Source of the DNA: Modestobacter sp. VKM Ac-2986
Lineage (GTDB): Bacteria; Actinomycetota; Actinomycetes; Mycobacteriales; Geodermatophilaceae
Reading direction: 5' to 3'
DNA length: 64,000 bases
NCBI RefSeq assembly: GCF_026967795.1
Contig: NZ_JAPVBH010000004.1
Location: 248,001 to 312,000, forward strand
The notes under the pieces are model-generated. The model was not told where the DNA came from and did no database searches. It saw only the letters and a program-made list of their open reading frames with translations. The stretch's first letter is position 1. Every line of letters begins with the position of its first letter. Of this stretch, positions 40,862 to 50,382 are shown one piece after another. A program made the translations under genes and the position numbers.

Positions 40862-41323
40862 TCACAGCGTCAGCTTCATGCCGACGTGGCTGGCGGTGAA
40901 GCCGAGGGACTCGTAGAAGCGGTGGGCGTCCGGGCGCGTCGCGTCGGTGGTGAGCTGCACCAGCACGCAGCCGCGCCCCCGCGCCTGCTCGACCGCCCAG
41001 GTCAGCAGCTCGCGGCCCAGCCCGCTCCCCCGCTGGGACGACGCCACCCGCACCGCCTCGACCTGCGCACGCTCACCACCGCGGCGGACCAGGTGCGGCA
41101 GGAACGACAGCTGCAGCGTCCCGACGACCACGCCGTCCACCTCTGCGACGACCAGCCGGGTGCGCGGGTCGTCGGTGACCGCCGCGAAGGCGCGCAGGTA
41201 CTCCGGGACCAGCGGCTCGCCCGGCTGCTCGCGGGTCGAGCCCAGCTCGTCGTCGGCGTACAGCGCGACGATCGCCGGCAGGTCCTTCTCCTGCGCGTCC
41301 CGCACGATCACCGGGCCACCCAC
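40862..41323 (-). CDS. GNAT-family N-acetyltransferase
   Basis: A 153-residue single-domain acetyltransferase: IVRDAQEKDLPAIVALYADDELG at the start, LVVAEVDGVVVGTLQLSFLP (beta-bulge strand), ASSQRGSGLGRELLTWAVEQA (acetyl-CoA loop R/Q-x-x-G-x-G) and RFYESLGF near the end. Substrate cannot be predicted. GTG start at 41323. It lies downstream of the adnA-adnB pair on the same strand with a 63-bp gap, possibly the last gene of that transcript. Confidence 0.87.
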   Translation of the reverse strand: MGGPVIVRDAQEKDLPAIVALYADDELGSTREQPGEPLVPEYLRAFAAVTDDPRTRLVVAEVDGVVVGTLQLSFLPHLVRRGGERAQVEAVRVASSQRGSGLGRELLTWAVEQARGRGCVLVQLTTDATRPDAHRFYESLGFTASHVGMKLTL

Positions 41324-41386
41324 ACCTGCATTCTCGGGGCGTCCGGGGCCGGGAGACCACCAGGACGCAGGACTCGGGCACCGGCC

Positions 41387-44300
41387 TCACGCGCCGTCGA
41401 TCAGAGCGAGCAGGCCGGCCTCGTCGAGGAGGTCGACCGGGCGCAGCGTGCGGTTGGCGGCGACGTGGTGGAAGCCGGCGCTGACCCGCTCGACCGGCAC
41501 GCCGGTGAGCCGGGACCAGCCCAGCCGGTAGGCGGCCAGCTGCACCCCGGCCGCGGCGAGCTCGGCGGCGCCGGGCACCGGGCCGGTCTTCCAGTCGATG
41601 ACCTCGAAGCCGCCGTCGGGGGTGGCGTAGACCGCGTCGATCCGACCGCGCAGGGTCAGCGGGCCCAGCGGCGTCTCGAACGGGGCCTCCACGTCGACGG
41701 GCTGACGGTCGGCCCACTCGCTGGCCAGGAACGCCTGCTGCAGCGCGGTCAGCGCGGTGTCCGGTGCCGCGGCGGCGTCGCCGCTGCCGGGCAGCTCGTC
41801 GAGGTCGATGAGCCGTGAGGTCCCGAAGCGCTCCTCCAGCCAGGCGTGGAACGCCGTCCCGCGCCGGGCCAGCGGTGCCGGTGCCGCGGGCATCGGACGG
41901 CGCAGCCGGCGGGCCAGCTCGGCCGGGTCACGGCGCAGCGCGACCAGCGAGGACACCGACAGGTGCGAGGGCAACGGGACGTCGACGGTGCCGCGGCTGT
42001 GCTCGGCGCGCTCCCGCAGCAGCAGGTCGGCGTCCCGGATCCAGTCGGCGACCAGCGGGTCGTCGGTGGCGCCGAGGGTGTCGGCGGTGAGCGGGTGCGG
42101 CTCGGTGACCGCGACCAGCTCGGCGGCGGCGGTGAGCGCCCGGCGGCGTCCCGAGGACAGCGGGTCGACCGGCCAGACCCCGACTGGCCACTCGGCCAGC
42201 GCGGGGTTCTCGGCGTCGTCCTCGGGCGGGGATGCCCACGCGTCGACCACCCCGGCGCCGTCGTCGCAGGCGTCCTTGAGCGTGAGCAGCAGCGCGGACG
42301 GGCCGCACGCCGTCTTGCCGTCCCGCCACCAGCTGCCCGAGCACAGCAGCAGGTGCTTGGCGCGGGTGACCGCGACGTAGCCCAGCCGGATCTCCTCGGC
42401 CAGGCCGAAGTCCTTCCACTCCTCGACGTACTCCTCCAAGGCGTCGCGCACCGCGGCCTGGTCGCCGGACCCGGGCACCGGCAGCCGCAGCTGCGGCAGC
42501 TCGGCGCGGTCGGTGGCGCGCAGGTCGACCGGGACGGCGCCGGGGTCGCGGATCCAGGAGTCCGACGCGTCGCCCTTGGCCGGGAACTGACCCACCGTCA
42601 TGCCGGGCACCGCGACGACGTCCCACTCCAGCCCCTTGGCCGAGTGACCGGTGAGCAGCTGGACGGCCTCCGGGTTGACCGCGACCTCACCGGGTTCCAG
42701 CCCGCGCTCGCGGACCTCGGCGTCGGCCAGGTACCCGAGGAACGCCGGCAGCGAGGGCAGCTCGGCCAGCTCGCTGAACTCGGCGGCCACCTCGTGCAGG
42801 GCGTCGAGGTGGGTGCGCGCCCCGCCCGGGGTGACGTCGGGGTGGCTGGCCAGCTCGGTCTCCAGCCCTAGGCTGCGGACCACCTCGTCGACCAGGTCGG
42901 GCAGCGACTCCCCCAGCCGGGAGCGCAGCGCGGTGAGCTCGTTGGCCAGCCGGCGCAGCCGCCGGTGCCCCTCGGTGGAGTAGGCCTCGGCCCGGCCGAG
43001 GTCGTCGAGGGCCTCGATGATGCTGCCGCGCTCGCGGGGCGGGGTGGGCGCCGCCGGGGCGCCGGCCTCGGGCGGGGTGGCGTCCTCCACGGGCTCGGGC
43101 GAGGTGGAGCGCTCGCGCACCAGGGCCCGGGACCGCGCCTCGAGGGCAGCCAGGTCGCGCGGGCCGATCCGCCAGCGGGCGCCGGTGAGCAGCCGGCCCA
43201 GCGCGTCGCCGGCGCTGGGGTCGACCAGCACCCGCAGCGTGGCGACGACGTCGGAGACCTCCGGGACGTCGAGCAGCCCGCCCAGGCCGACGACCTCGAC
43301 GGGCAGGCCGCGCTCGCGCAGCGCCGCGGCGATCCCCGGCAGCTGGGCCCGGCGCCGGACGAGGACGGCGATGGTCGGGCGCTTCGACCCGTCGCCGGTG
43401 CCCTTCCAGGCCTGCTCGAGCCGGTCGGCGAGCGCCTGGGTCTCCTCGGCGACCGTGTCGTGGAGGCCGACGTGCACCTCACCGGGGCCGGCGGTCGGCG
43501 CGGCCTCCAGGTCCGGCAGCGGCACGACCGGCTCGGGCAGCATCCCGGCGACGGCGTTGGCCATGGTCAGCACGGCCCGGTCGTTGCGCCAGCTGGTGGA
43601 CAGCGTCAGCCGCGCGGCCGGGCGCTCGGGCGTGCCGGGGAAGGTGCGGTCGAACCGCTCGATGGTGCCCGCCGACGCACCGCGCCAGCCGTAGATCGAC
43701 TGCCGGGGGTCGCCGACCGCCAGCACCGGGTGCCCGCCCGGGCCGCCGAACAGCGCCTCGAGCATGCGCAGCTGGCCGACGCTGGTGTCCTGGTACTCGT
43801 CGAGCAGCACGACCCGCCACCGGGCGCGCTCGCGCCGGCCGACCTCGGCGGAGGTGACCGCGACCCGGGCGGCCAGCGACACCTGGTCGGCGTAGTCGAT
43901 GGCCCCGGCGGCGCGCTTGCGGGCGGCGAACGCCTCGACCATCGGCAGCAGCGCGACCCGGGCCCGCTGCCGCTGGACCATCTTGAGGACGTCGGCGTAC
44001 GGGCCCTTCTTGCGCCCGGCGTCGGGGTAGCCGCGCAGCTGGGACTCGAACCGCGCGGTCCAGGCGCGCAGCGCGGCCGGGGTGACGTCGTGCTCGCCCA
44101 GCTCGGCGGCCAGCTGCAGCACGTCCTCGGTGGTGGTGACCAGGCCGAGCGCGACGTCGCTCATGTCGCCGGTGTGGCTCGCCACCGCGGTGGCGGCCTG
44201 CCCCCAGCACATGGCCGGGCCGAGCACGCCGGAGCCGGGCTCCACGCCGATCCGCAGTCCGTGCTCGGCGACGATGGACGCCGCGTAGCCGTGGTAGGTC

Positions 44301-44695
44301 GCCACCGTGGGGGCGGCGACAGCCAGCCGCTCGCGCAACGCCGGGTCGGTGTCGGGGTGCTCGGCCAGGGCGCCCAGCCGGAGCCGCACCCGGGCGTTGA
44401 GCTCGCTGGCGGCCTTGCGGGTGAAGGTCAGGCCGAGCACGGCCTCGGGGGCGACCAGCTGGTTGGCGACCAGCCAGGCGACCCGGGCGGCCATCGTCTC
44501 GGTCTTGCCCGAGCCCGCGCCGGCCACGACCACCAGCGGCCGGTCGACCGGGGCCTCGACGACGCCGGCCTGCTCCGGCGACGGGGCGTAGCTCAGCCCG
44601 CAGCGCGCGGCGACCTCGGCCGGGGTGAGGAGTCGCGGCACCTCGGGCACCGCGACCGGCTGCACGCCGGGCACGTCGAAGGACAACTGCGTCAT
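41387..44695 (-). CDS. adnB: AdnB-type helicase-nuclease subunit
   Basis: A 1102-residue subunit of the AdnAB machine that unwinds and resects double-strand breaks in actinobacteria. UvrD-like motor: Walker A VAGAGSGKTETMA (58-70), LTFTRKAASEL, DEYQDTSVGQL, GDPRQSIYGWRG, TGHSAKGLEWDVVAVPG and YVAVTRAKHLLL. C-terminal RecB-type nuclease: GTAFHAWLE, GRIDAVY, VIDWKTG (Asp about 1034) and QLAAYRLG. It lacks the C-terminal cysteines seen in AdnA, so no Fe-S cluster. ATG at 44695, 73 bp after the adnA stop, so the two are one operon. Homologue of Rv3201c. Confidence 0.95.
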   Translation of the reverse strand: MTQLSFDVPGVQPVAVPEVPRLLTPAEVAARCGLSYAPSPEQAGVVEAPVDRPLVVVAGAGSGKTETMAARVAWLVANQLVAPEAVLGLTFTRKAASELNARVRLRLGALAEHPDTDPALRERLAVAAPTVATYHGYAASIVAEHGLRIGVEPGSGVLGPAMCWGQAATAVASHTGDMSDVALGLVTTTEDVLQLAAELGEHDVTPAALRAWTARFESQLRGYPDAGRKKGPYADVLKMVQRQRARVALLPMVEAFAARKRAAGAIDYADQVSLAARVAVTSAEVGRRERARWRVVLLDEYQDTSVGQLRMLEALFGGPGGHPVLAVGDPRQSIYGWRGASAGTIERFDRTFPGTPERPAARLTLSTSWRNDRAVLTMANAVAGMLPEPVVPLPDLEAAPTAGPGEVHVGLHDTVAEETQALADRLEQAWKGTGDGSKRPTIAVLVRRRAQLPGIAAALRERGLPVEVVGLGGLLDVPEVSDVVATLRVLVDPSAGDALGRLLTGARWRIGPRDLAALEARSRALVRERSTSPEPVEDATPPEAGAPAAPTPPRERGSIIEALDDLGRAEAYSTEGHRRLRRLANELTALRSRLGESLPDLVDEVVRSLGLETELASHPDVTPGGARTHLDALHEVAAEFSELAELPSLPAFLGYLADAEVRERGLEPGEVAVNPEAVQLLTGHSAKGLEWDVVAVPGMTVGQFPAKGDASDSWIRDPGAVPVDLRATDRAELPQLRLPVPGSGDQAAVRDALEEYVEEWKDFGLAEEIRLGYVAVTRAKHLLLCSGSWWRDGKTACGPSALLLTLKDACDDGAGVVDAWASPPEDDAENPALAEWPVGVWPVDPLSSGRRRALTAAAELVAVTEPHPLTADTLGATDDPLVADWIRDADLLLRERAEHSRGTVDVPLPSHLSVSSLVALRRDPAELARRLRRPMPAAPAPLARRGTAFHAWLEERFGTSRLIDLDELPGSGDAAAAPDTALTALQQAFLASEWADRQPVDVEAPFETPLGPLTLRGRIDAVYATPDGGFEVIDWKTGPVPGAAELAAAGVQLAAYRLGWSRLTGVPVERVSAGFHHVAANRTLRPVDLLDEAGLLALIDGA

Positions 44696-44768
44696 GCCGA
44701 CTCCTCGCTGGTGCTCGTCGCCGTCCCGCCGCAGCAGGCCGGGGACCTGGGCGACCTCGCGGGCCCGG

Positions 44769-47700
44769 TCACCTGGTCACCTGCCGGCCGGACTCCTGCA
44801 TCGGGCAGCTGCGGCGGAAGGAGCAGCGCTCGCAGTCGGTGTCGGTGCGGGCGGCGAACTCCGCGCCGCCCATCCCCTCGCCGACGGTGGCGATCAGCTC
44901 GCCCGCCCAGGTCTCGCGGGCATCGACGTCGGCGGGCAGCGGGGCCTGCGCGTGCTCCTTGGCCGCCTTCTGCGAGCCGCCGACCTGCAGCAGCGAGGCG
45001 CCACCGGTGGTGTTGCCGTGGTCGGCGAAGGCACCCTCGGCGACGGCGACCTGGTACGCGGCCAGCTGCCCGTGCTCCTCGACGTCCCGCGGCGCGGTCT
45101 TGCCGGTCTTGAGGTCGACCACCACCAGCCGTCCGTCGCCGTCGCGCTCCAGCCGGTCGACCTGGCCGCGCAGCCGGGCCCGGCCGACGGTGACGTCGAA
45201 GTCCTCCTCGGCGGCGACCAGCTCGCGGTCGCCCCGGGCGTGCCAGGCGAGGAACTTGGTCAGCATCTCCTGCGCGCGGTCGCGCTGGCGCTGGTCGAAC
45301 CAGCCCGGCCCCAGGTCGAGCCCGTCGAGCTCGACGTCGAGGACGGCGGGGGCGTCGGCGGGCGCCAGGCCCTCGGCGACCTGCTGGGCCACGTCGTGCA
45401 CCGCCGAGCCGACCGTGCGGGTGGCCTCGGGGGCGGCCTCCGCACCGACCGCGCCGAGCACCCACCGCAGCGGGCAGCGCTGGAACGTGTCGATCGCCGA
45501 CGGGCGCACCGGCACGACCTCGGCCGGGTCGACCAGCGGCGCGTCGTCGGACAGCGGCGCCAGCCCCCACCAGCTCGACGGGGCGGCGCCGGGCACCCGC
45601 TCCTCCCCCAGCCGGCGCAGCACCGCGGCGGCACTGGACCGGCGGGCCGGGTCGGTGTGCGGGTCGGTGAGGTGGCGGCGCAGCTCGGCCACCAGCGCGG
45701 GCAGGGTCAGCTGCCGGGGCAGCGGGGTGTGCGGCCGGATGCCGTCGGCGTCGGCCGGCGGCGGGGCGATGAGGTCGAGGAAACGGGAGGCGGTCGCGCC
45801 CGCGTCGCCGCCCTCCAGCGAGCCGTCGACGGCGGTGACCAGCATCCGCCGTCGGGCGCGGGTGCAGGCGACGTAGAACAGCCGCCGCTCCTCGGCCAGC
45901 GCCAGCGTGCGGTGGTCGAGGGTGGCCGGGTCGGTGCCGTTGGCCGCGTCGACCAGGTCCTCGGCGCCCAGCAGGCTGGCCCGGCTGCGCAGGTCGGGCC
46001 AGACGCCCTCCTGCACCCCGGCGACGCAGACCAGGTCCCACTCCAGGCCCTTGGCCGCGTGCGCGGTCAGCAGCCGGACGGTCTGCTCGCCCTGGCCGCG
46101 GGCCGCGCCGCTGTCCCCGGGCAGCTCCTGGGCCGAGAGGTGCTCGACGAAGGCGGCCACCGTGGCGTGCGGGAGCCGGTCGACGAAGCCGGCCGCAGCG
46201 TCGAACAGCGAGACGACGGCGTCGAGGTCGCGGTCGGCGACGGCGCCGGTGGACCCGCCGGCCGCGCTGGCCCGCGCCCAGCGGTTGGCCAGGCCGCTGG
46301 CCTGCCACATCGCCCAGAGCACGTCCTCGGCGCTGCCGTCGGCCAGCAGCGACAGCCGGCCGGCGGTGAGCACCCGGGCCACCCGCAGCGCCGGGCGGGC
46401 CAGGTGCTCCGGCAGCGCGTCGAGCAGCGTGGCGTCGTCGAGCACCGCGGCCAGCGGGGCGCCGCGGACCGCGGAGTCCTCACCGCGCACGGCCATCGCC
46501 CGCCGCACCGCCCGGCGCAGCCGCCGCAGGTCCAGCACGGTGGCCCCGCCCAGCGGGGAGGCCAGCAGCGCCTCCGCCCCCGCCTCGTCCAGCCCGGCTT
46601 CGGCCGGGTGGTCGGCGGCGAAGCCGTCCTCGACCGGGACGGCGGCACCGGTTCGCGGCAGCAGCGCCGACAGCGCGGCCAGCAGCGGCTGGACGGCGGG
46701 CTGCCCGGCCAGGGCGACGTCGTCGGCGGAGACCGCGACCGGCACCCCGGCCTGGGTCAGCGCGCGCCGGACCGGGGCCAGCGAGGCCGACGCCGACCGG
46801 ACCACGACCGCCATCTCCGACCACGGGACGCCGTCGAGCAGGTGGGCGCGGCGCATCGTGTCGGCGAGGAAGGCGGCCTCCATCGACGGGGAGTCGAAGA
46901 CGTGCACCTCGGCCGAGCCGGGGTCGGTGCCCGCACCCGGTTCCAGCCGGCGGTGCTCCCACGGGCCGGGCAGCCCCTCGGCGACCCGGCGGCTGACCGC
47001 CAGCAGCTCGGCCCCCGAGCGGCGGCAGACCCCGAGGGAGAGCCGGCCGGCCGGACGGCCGTCGCGGTGCCGGAAGCGGGTGGGGAAGTCGATGATCCCG
47101 CGAGGCTCGGCACCCCGGAAGGCGTAGATCGCCTGGTCGGGGTCGCCGACGACGACCAGGTCGCCGCCCCCGCCGGCCAGCAGCTCGACCAGCTCGACCT
47201 GCGCCGGGTCGGTGTCCTGGTACTCGTCGACGAACAGCCAGCTGGCCCGCTCGCGCTCCACGCGCAGCAGCTCCGGGTCGGCGCGCAGCTCGTCGATCGC
47301 GGTGCGCACCAGCTCAGCCGGGTCGTAGCCCGAGGCACCGCCGCGGGCGATGGTCGTGAAGTACGAGACGTCCTGGTACTGGCGCAGGAAGTCCGCAGCG
47401 GCCTCCCAGTGCGGCAGCCCGCGCTCACGGCCCCAGGCGGCGAGGCGGTCGCTGTCGATGCCGCGCTCTGTGGCGCGCAGCAGCAGGTCGCGCAGCTCCT
47501 CGCGGAAGCCGGGCATCGCCAGCGCCTCGGCCAGCTCGGCCGGCCAGCGGACCACGCCCTCGGCGTCGGCGTCCCCGCGGAGCAGGTCGGCCACGACGGC
47601 GTCCTGCTCGGCCGAGGTGAGCAGCCGGGGCGCGGGCTCACCGCGCAGCACGGCGGCCCGGCGCAGCACGCCGAAGGCGTAGGAGTGGAAGGTGCGGGCG

Positions 47701-48011
47701 ACCGGCTCGCGGATCGTGCGGCCGACCCGGGCGGTGATCCGGGTGCGCAGCTCGGCGGCGGCCTTGCGGCTGAAGGTGAGCACCAGCAGCTTCTCGGGGT
47801 CGATGCCGGCGTCGATCCGTGCCGCGACCGCCTCGACGATGGTCGTGGTCTTGCCGGTGCCGGGCCCGGCGAGCACCAGCAGCGGCCCGCCGCGGTGGTC
47901 GACGACGGCCTGCTGGGTCGGGTCGAGCCGCGGTCGCACGACCGGCGCGACCTCCGGCTGCACCAACCGGTACACCGGCGCCTGCTCCGCCGTCCCTGCT
48001 CCCCCACGCAC
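44769..48011 (-). CDS. adnA: AdnA-type helicase-nuclease subunit with Fe-S cluster motif
   Basis: A 1080-residue partner of AdnB. Motor part: LAGPGTGKTTTIVEA (48-62), LTFSRKAAAELRTR, DEYQDTDPAQ, GDPDQAIYAFRG, LLTAHAAKGLEWDLVCVAG and YVACTRARRRML. Nuclease part: SAIDTFQRCPLRW, GSAVHD, VVDLKTGKTAP and AAYQVAVAEG. Four cysteines expected to hold a 4Fe-4S cluster are the one in FQRCPLRW plus C1060, C1063 and C1069 at the end. Both subunits keep Walker A here, unlike AddB. The start is GTG at 48011; a short N-terminal extension (APVYRLVQPE) precedes the motor. Homologue of Rv3202c. Confidence 0.95.
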   Translation of the reverse strand: MRGGAGTAEQAPVYRLVQPEVAPVVRPRLDPTQQAVVDHRGGPLLVLAGPGTGKTTTIVEAVAARIDAGIDPEKLLVLTFSRKAAAELRTRITARVGRTIREPVARTFHSYAFGVLRRAAVLRGEPAPRLLTSAEQDAVVADLLRGDADAEGVVRWPAELAEALAMPGFREELRDLLLRATERGIDSDRLAAWGRERGLPHWEAAADFLRQYQDVSYFTTIARGGASGYDPAELVRTAIDELRADPELLRVERERASWLFVDEYQDTDPAQVELVELLAGGGGDLVVVGDPDQAIYAFRGAEPRGIIDFPTRFRHRDGRPAGRLSLGVCRRSGAELLAVSRRVAEGLPGPWEHRRLEPGAGTDPGSAEVHVFDSPSMEAAFLADTMRRAHLLDGVPWSEMAVVVRSASASLAPVRRALTQAGVPVAVSADDVALAGQPAVQPLLAALSALLPRTGAAVPVEDGFAADHPAEAGLDEAGAEALLASPLGGATVLDLRRLRRAVRRAMAVRGEDSAVRGAPLAAVLDDATLLDALPEHLARPALRVARVLTAGRLSLLADGSAEDVLWAMWQASGLANRWARASAAGGSTGAVADRDLDAVVSLFDAAAGFVDRLPHATVAAFVEHLSAQELPGDSGAARGQGEQTVRLLTAHAAKGLEWDLVCVAGVQEGVWPDLRSRASLLGAEDLVDAANGTDPATLDHRTLALAEERRLFYVACTRARRRMLVTAVDGSLEGGDAGATASRFLDLIAPPPADADGIRPHTPLPRQLTLPALVAELRRHLTDPHTDPARRSSAAAVLRRLGEERVPGAAPSSWWGLAPLSDDAPLVDPAEVVPVRPSAIDTFQRCPLRWVLGAVGAEAAPEATRTVGSAVHDVAQQVAEGLAPADAPAVLDVELDGLDLGPGWFDQRQRDRAQEMLTKFLAWHARGDRELVAAEEDFDVTVGRARLRGQVDRLERDGDGRLVVVDLKTGKTAPRDVEEHGQLAAYQVAVAEGAFADHGNTTGGASLLQVGGSQKAAKEHAQAPLPADVDARETWAGELIATVGEGMGGAEFAARTDTDCERCSFRRSCPMQESGRQVTR

Positions 48012-48046
48012 GGGTCGATGAGACCACGCGGGGCCGACAGTTCCGC

Positions 48047-48367
48047 TCAGTCGGGCCAGCCGACCGCGGCCAGGTCGACCCGCTGTCCCCGCAGCGGCAC
48101 GCCCTCACCGGCCAGCAGCTCCAGCTGCCGCACGCGCACCGGCTCGGCCGCCGTCCCGTCGGCCCGCACCACCCGGTGCCAGGGCACGGCGCCGCCGCCG
48201 ACGGACAGCGCGCGGGCGACCCGGCGCGGCCCCACCCCGACCAGCCGGCCGATCGCGCCGTAGGTGCTCACCCGGCCCGGTGGGATCGCCTCGACCACGT
48301 CGTAGACGGCCTCGTCGACGTCGGCGGCGTCGCGTCCCGCCGTCGGGGGCCCGGGCGCGCCGTTCAC
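48047..48367 (-). CDS. alkyltransferase-like protein (MGMT family, no catalytic Cys)
   Basis: A 106-residue MGMT-fold protein. The helix-turn-helix and Arg finger are present (GRVSTYGAIGRLVGVGPRRVARALS), but the alkyl acceptor PCHRV reads VPWHRVV (Trp 63). That defines an alkyltransferase-like protein, which binds O6-alkylguanine and hands it to excision repair rather than repairing it. Located next to adnA, as Rv3204 is near adnA in M. tuberculosis. The ATG overlaps the stop of the upstream gene by 4 bp. Confidence 0.9.
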   Translation of the reverse strand: MNGAPGPPTAGRDAADVDEAVYDVVEAIPPGRVSTYGAIGRLVGVGPRRVARALSVGGGAVPWHRVVRADGTAAEPVRVRQLELLAGEGVPLRGQRVDLAAVGWPD

Positions 48368-48951
48368 CCCCGGCGGCCGAACCGGGCGAGCAGCCGGGTC
48401 TGCAGGTCCGCGCCCTGGGGCACGTCGACCGGGGGCGCGAAGACGCCGGGGACGCCGTCCTCACCGAGGTTGCGCTCGGCGTACCGGAAGGCGGCGGCCA
48501 CCAGCTCCGGGTCGAGCTGGGTGTCGCGGCCGAGGGCCTGCGCGAGGTCCCACGCGTGCACGGTCAGGTCCGCGGTCATCTCCGCCAGGTACTCCGTGGC
48601 CTCGGCCGGGCCGGAGGACAGCTGCACGGTGCGGTCCAGCGCGCCGGGCTGGGCCCAGGCGGTGAGCGCGGCGTCCGCGGCCGCCTCCCAGGAGCCCAGC
48701 GGGTCGCCGGCCAGCAGCTCCTCGGTGTCGGTGGGGATGCGCGCGGCGGCATCCTCCAGCGGCTCACCGGCCAGCAGCGGCGGCACCCACAGCTGCTCGC
48801 CGGTCAGGTGGGCGACCAGGTCGGCGACGCTCCACTCCGGCAGCGCCAGGAGGTCCCACTCGGCCGCCTCGACCGCGTCCACCCGGTCGGTGAACTGTGC
48901 CTGCGCCCGCTGGTAGCTCATCAACAGGTCAGTCCGGGAGGGCTCGGGCAT
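48364..48951 (-). CDS. DinB-like maleylpyruvate isomerase family protein (mycothiol type)
   Basis: A 195-residue four-helix-bundle protein: MPEPSRTDLLMSYQRAQAQ, WSVADLVAHLTGEQLWVPPLL (metal His region), ADLTVHAWDLAQALGR (second His motif, H-x-W-D-L) and VAAAFRYAE. This fits the TIGR03086-type family of mycothiol-dependent maleylpyruvate isomerase-like proteins; the substrate is unknown. ATG at 48951; the frame is open upstream to 49107, but that part covers a terminator. Forms a 4-bp overlapping pair with the ATL gene. Confidence 0.85.
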   Translation of the reverse strand: MPEPSRTDLLMSYQRAQAQFTDRVDAVEAAEWDLLALPEWSVADLVAHLTGEQLWVPPLLAGEPLEDAAARIPTDTEELLAGDPLGSWEAAADAALTAWAQPGALDRTVQLSSGPAEATEYLAEMTADLTVHAWDLAQALGRDTQLDPELVAAAFRYAERNLGEDGVPGVFAPPVDVPQGADLQTRLLARFGRRG

Positions 48952-48966
48952 GCGCCCAGTAGACAG

Positions 48967-49003
48967 CAGAGGCCCCCGCTCCGGAACGGAGCGGGGGCCT
49001 CTG
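48967..49003 (-). terminator. perfect 17-bp hairpin after moeZ
   Basis: CAGAGGCCCCCGCTCCG (48967-48983) pairs with 48987-49003 around GAA. It follows the repeat element on the minus strand, so moeZ transcripts meet two strong hairpins in a row before the next gene. Confidence 0.8.
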
Positions 49004-49006
49004 TGC

Positions 49007-49070
49007 GGCCCCCTCGCAGGGTCCCGGCCCGCGCGGAGCGGGGGTCGGGGGGCGAGGGGGTCCTTCCTCA
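49007..49070 (-). repeat. 3'-end repeat element after moeZ
   Basis: Single copy in minus orientation: it begins at the moeZ stop (TGAGGAAGGACCCCC) and ends CGAGGGGGCC. The core CGCTCCGCGCGGGCC is nearly the same as at 25035. Likely terminator. Confidence 0.75.
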
Positions 49071-50228
49071 GTAGGTGGGGAGCGCCTTGTCGATGCGCGT
49101 GGCCCACGCGGTGACGCCGCCCTGCACGTGCACGGCGTCCTTGAACCCGGCGGCCTTGACCGCGGCCAGCGCCTCGGCCGAGCGCACACCGGTCTTGCAG
49201 TGCAGCACGATCGGGCGGTCGTTGGGCAGCTGCGCCAGTGCCCGGCCGGAGAGGATCTCGTCCTTGGGGATGAGCTTCGCGCCCGGGATCGAGACGATCT
49301 CGTACTCGTTGGGCTCGCGGACGTCGATCAGCTCGAAGTCCTTGCCGGCGTCCATCATGTCCTTGAGCTCGTCGACGGTGATCGTGGAGCCCGCGGCGGC
49401 CTGCTGGGCCTCCTCGGACACGACACCGCAGAACGCCTCGTAGTCGATGAGACCGGTGATCGGCTCACCCTCGGGGTCCTTGCGGACCTTGATCTCGCGG
49501 AAGGTCATCTCGAGGGCGTCGTAGACCATCAGCCGGCCCAGCAGCGTCTCGCCGATGCCGGTGATCAGCTTGATCGCCTCGGTGGCCTGGATGGCGCCGA
49601 CGGTCGCGCAGAGCACGCCCAGGACACCTCCTTCGGCGCAAGAGGGGACCATGCCGGGCGGCGGCGGGACCGGGTAGAGATCGCGGTAGTTCGGCCCGTG
49701 CTCGTTCCAGAAGACCGACACCTGGCCGTCGAACCGGTAGATCGAGCCCCACACGTACGGCTTGTTCAGCAGCACGGCGGCGTCGTTGACCAGGTAGCGG
49801 GTGGCGAAGTTGTCGGTGCCGTCCACGATCAGGTCGTACTCGCGGAAGATGTCCAGCACGTTCTCGCTGTCGAGCCGGGTCTCGTGCAGCCGGACGTCGA
49901 CGTTGGGGTTGATCTCCTTGATCGAGTCCCGCGCGCTCTCGGCCTTGGACCGGCCCACGTCGGACTGGCCGTGGATGATCTGGCGCTGCAGGTTGGACTC
50001 GTCGACGGTGTCGAACTCGACGATGCCCAGGGTGCCCACACCGGCCGCGGCCAGGTACATGAGCACGGGCGAACCGAGTCCGCCGGCGCCGACGGCGAGC
50101 ACCTTGGCGTTCTTCAGGCGCTTCTGCCCGTCCATCCCGACGTCGGGGATGATCAGGTGACGGCTGTAACGGCGGACCTCGTCGATCGACAGGTCCGCGG
50201 CGGGCTCCACCAGGGGTGGCAACTGCAC
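49068..50228 (-). CDS. moeZ: MoeZ adenylyltransferase/sulfurtransferase
   Basis: A 386-residue fusion of a MoeB/ThiF-type E1 domain (about 1-275) and a rhodanese domain (about 285-386). E1 motifs: YSRHLIIPDVGMDGQKRL, VLAVGAGGLGSPVLMYLAAAG (nucleotide loop) and VDGTDNFATRY. The rhodanese loop is HCKTGVRS with catalytic Cys about 344. It activates the C-terminus of sulfur-carrier proteins (MoaD, ThiS, CysO type) as acyl-adenylates and converts them to thiocarboxylates. Start at GTG 50228 with GAGGAG upstream; the open frame to 50309 lacks a ribosome site. Homologue of Rv3206c. Confidence 0.95.
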   Translation of the reverse strand: MQLPPLVEPAADLSIDEVRRYSRHLIIPDVGMDGQKRLKNAKVLAVGAGGLGSPVLMYLAAAGVGTLGIVEFDTVDESNLQRQIIHGQSDVGRSKAESARDSIKEINPNVDVRLHETRLDSENVLDIFREYDLIVDGTDNFATRYLVNDAAVLLNKPYVWGSIYRFDGQVSVFWNEHGPNYRDLYPVPPPPGMVPSCAEGGVLGVLCATVGAIQATEAIKLITGIGETLLGRLMVYDALEMTFREIKVRKDPEGEPITGLIDYEAFCGVVSEEAQQAAAGSTITVDELKDMMDAGKDFELIDVREPNEYEIVSIPGAKLIPKDEILSGRALAQLPNDRPIVLHCKTGVRSAEALAAVKAAGFKDAVHVQGGVTAWATRIDKALPTY

Positions 50229-50382
50229 GGCGCGCTCCTCACAGTGCTGCGGTGACAGGGCTGACCGGCTCCAAAGGCCGGGGTCCTGGACTGCGCAACA
50301 GCGTGACACGTGGCCGTGATTCCCCGAGCGTCGACGGTCAACGACGAACGGCCCACCGACGTCCTCGATCCGCTGGGCGCGG

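Noticed and set aside
44625-48263. A 1212-codon plus-strand open frame opposite adnA
   Set aside because: Shadow of the adnA codon structure; no motifs, repetitive Gly/Arg/Gln composition.
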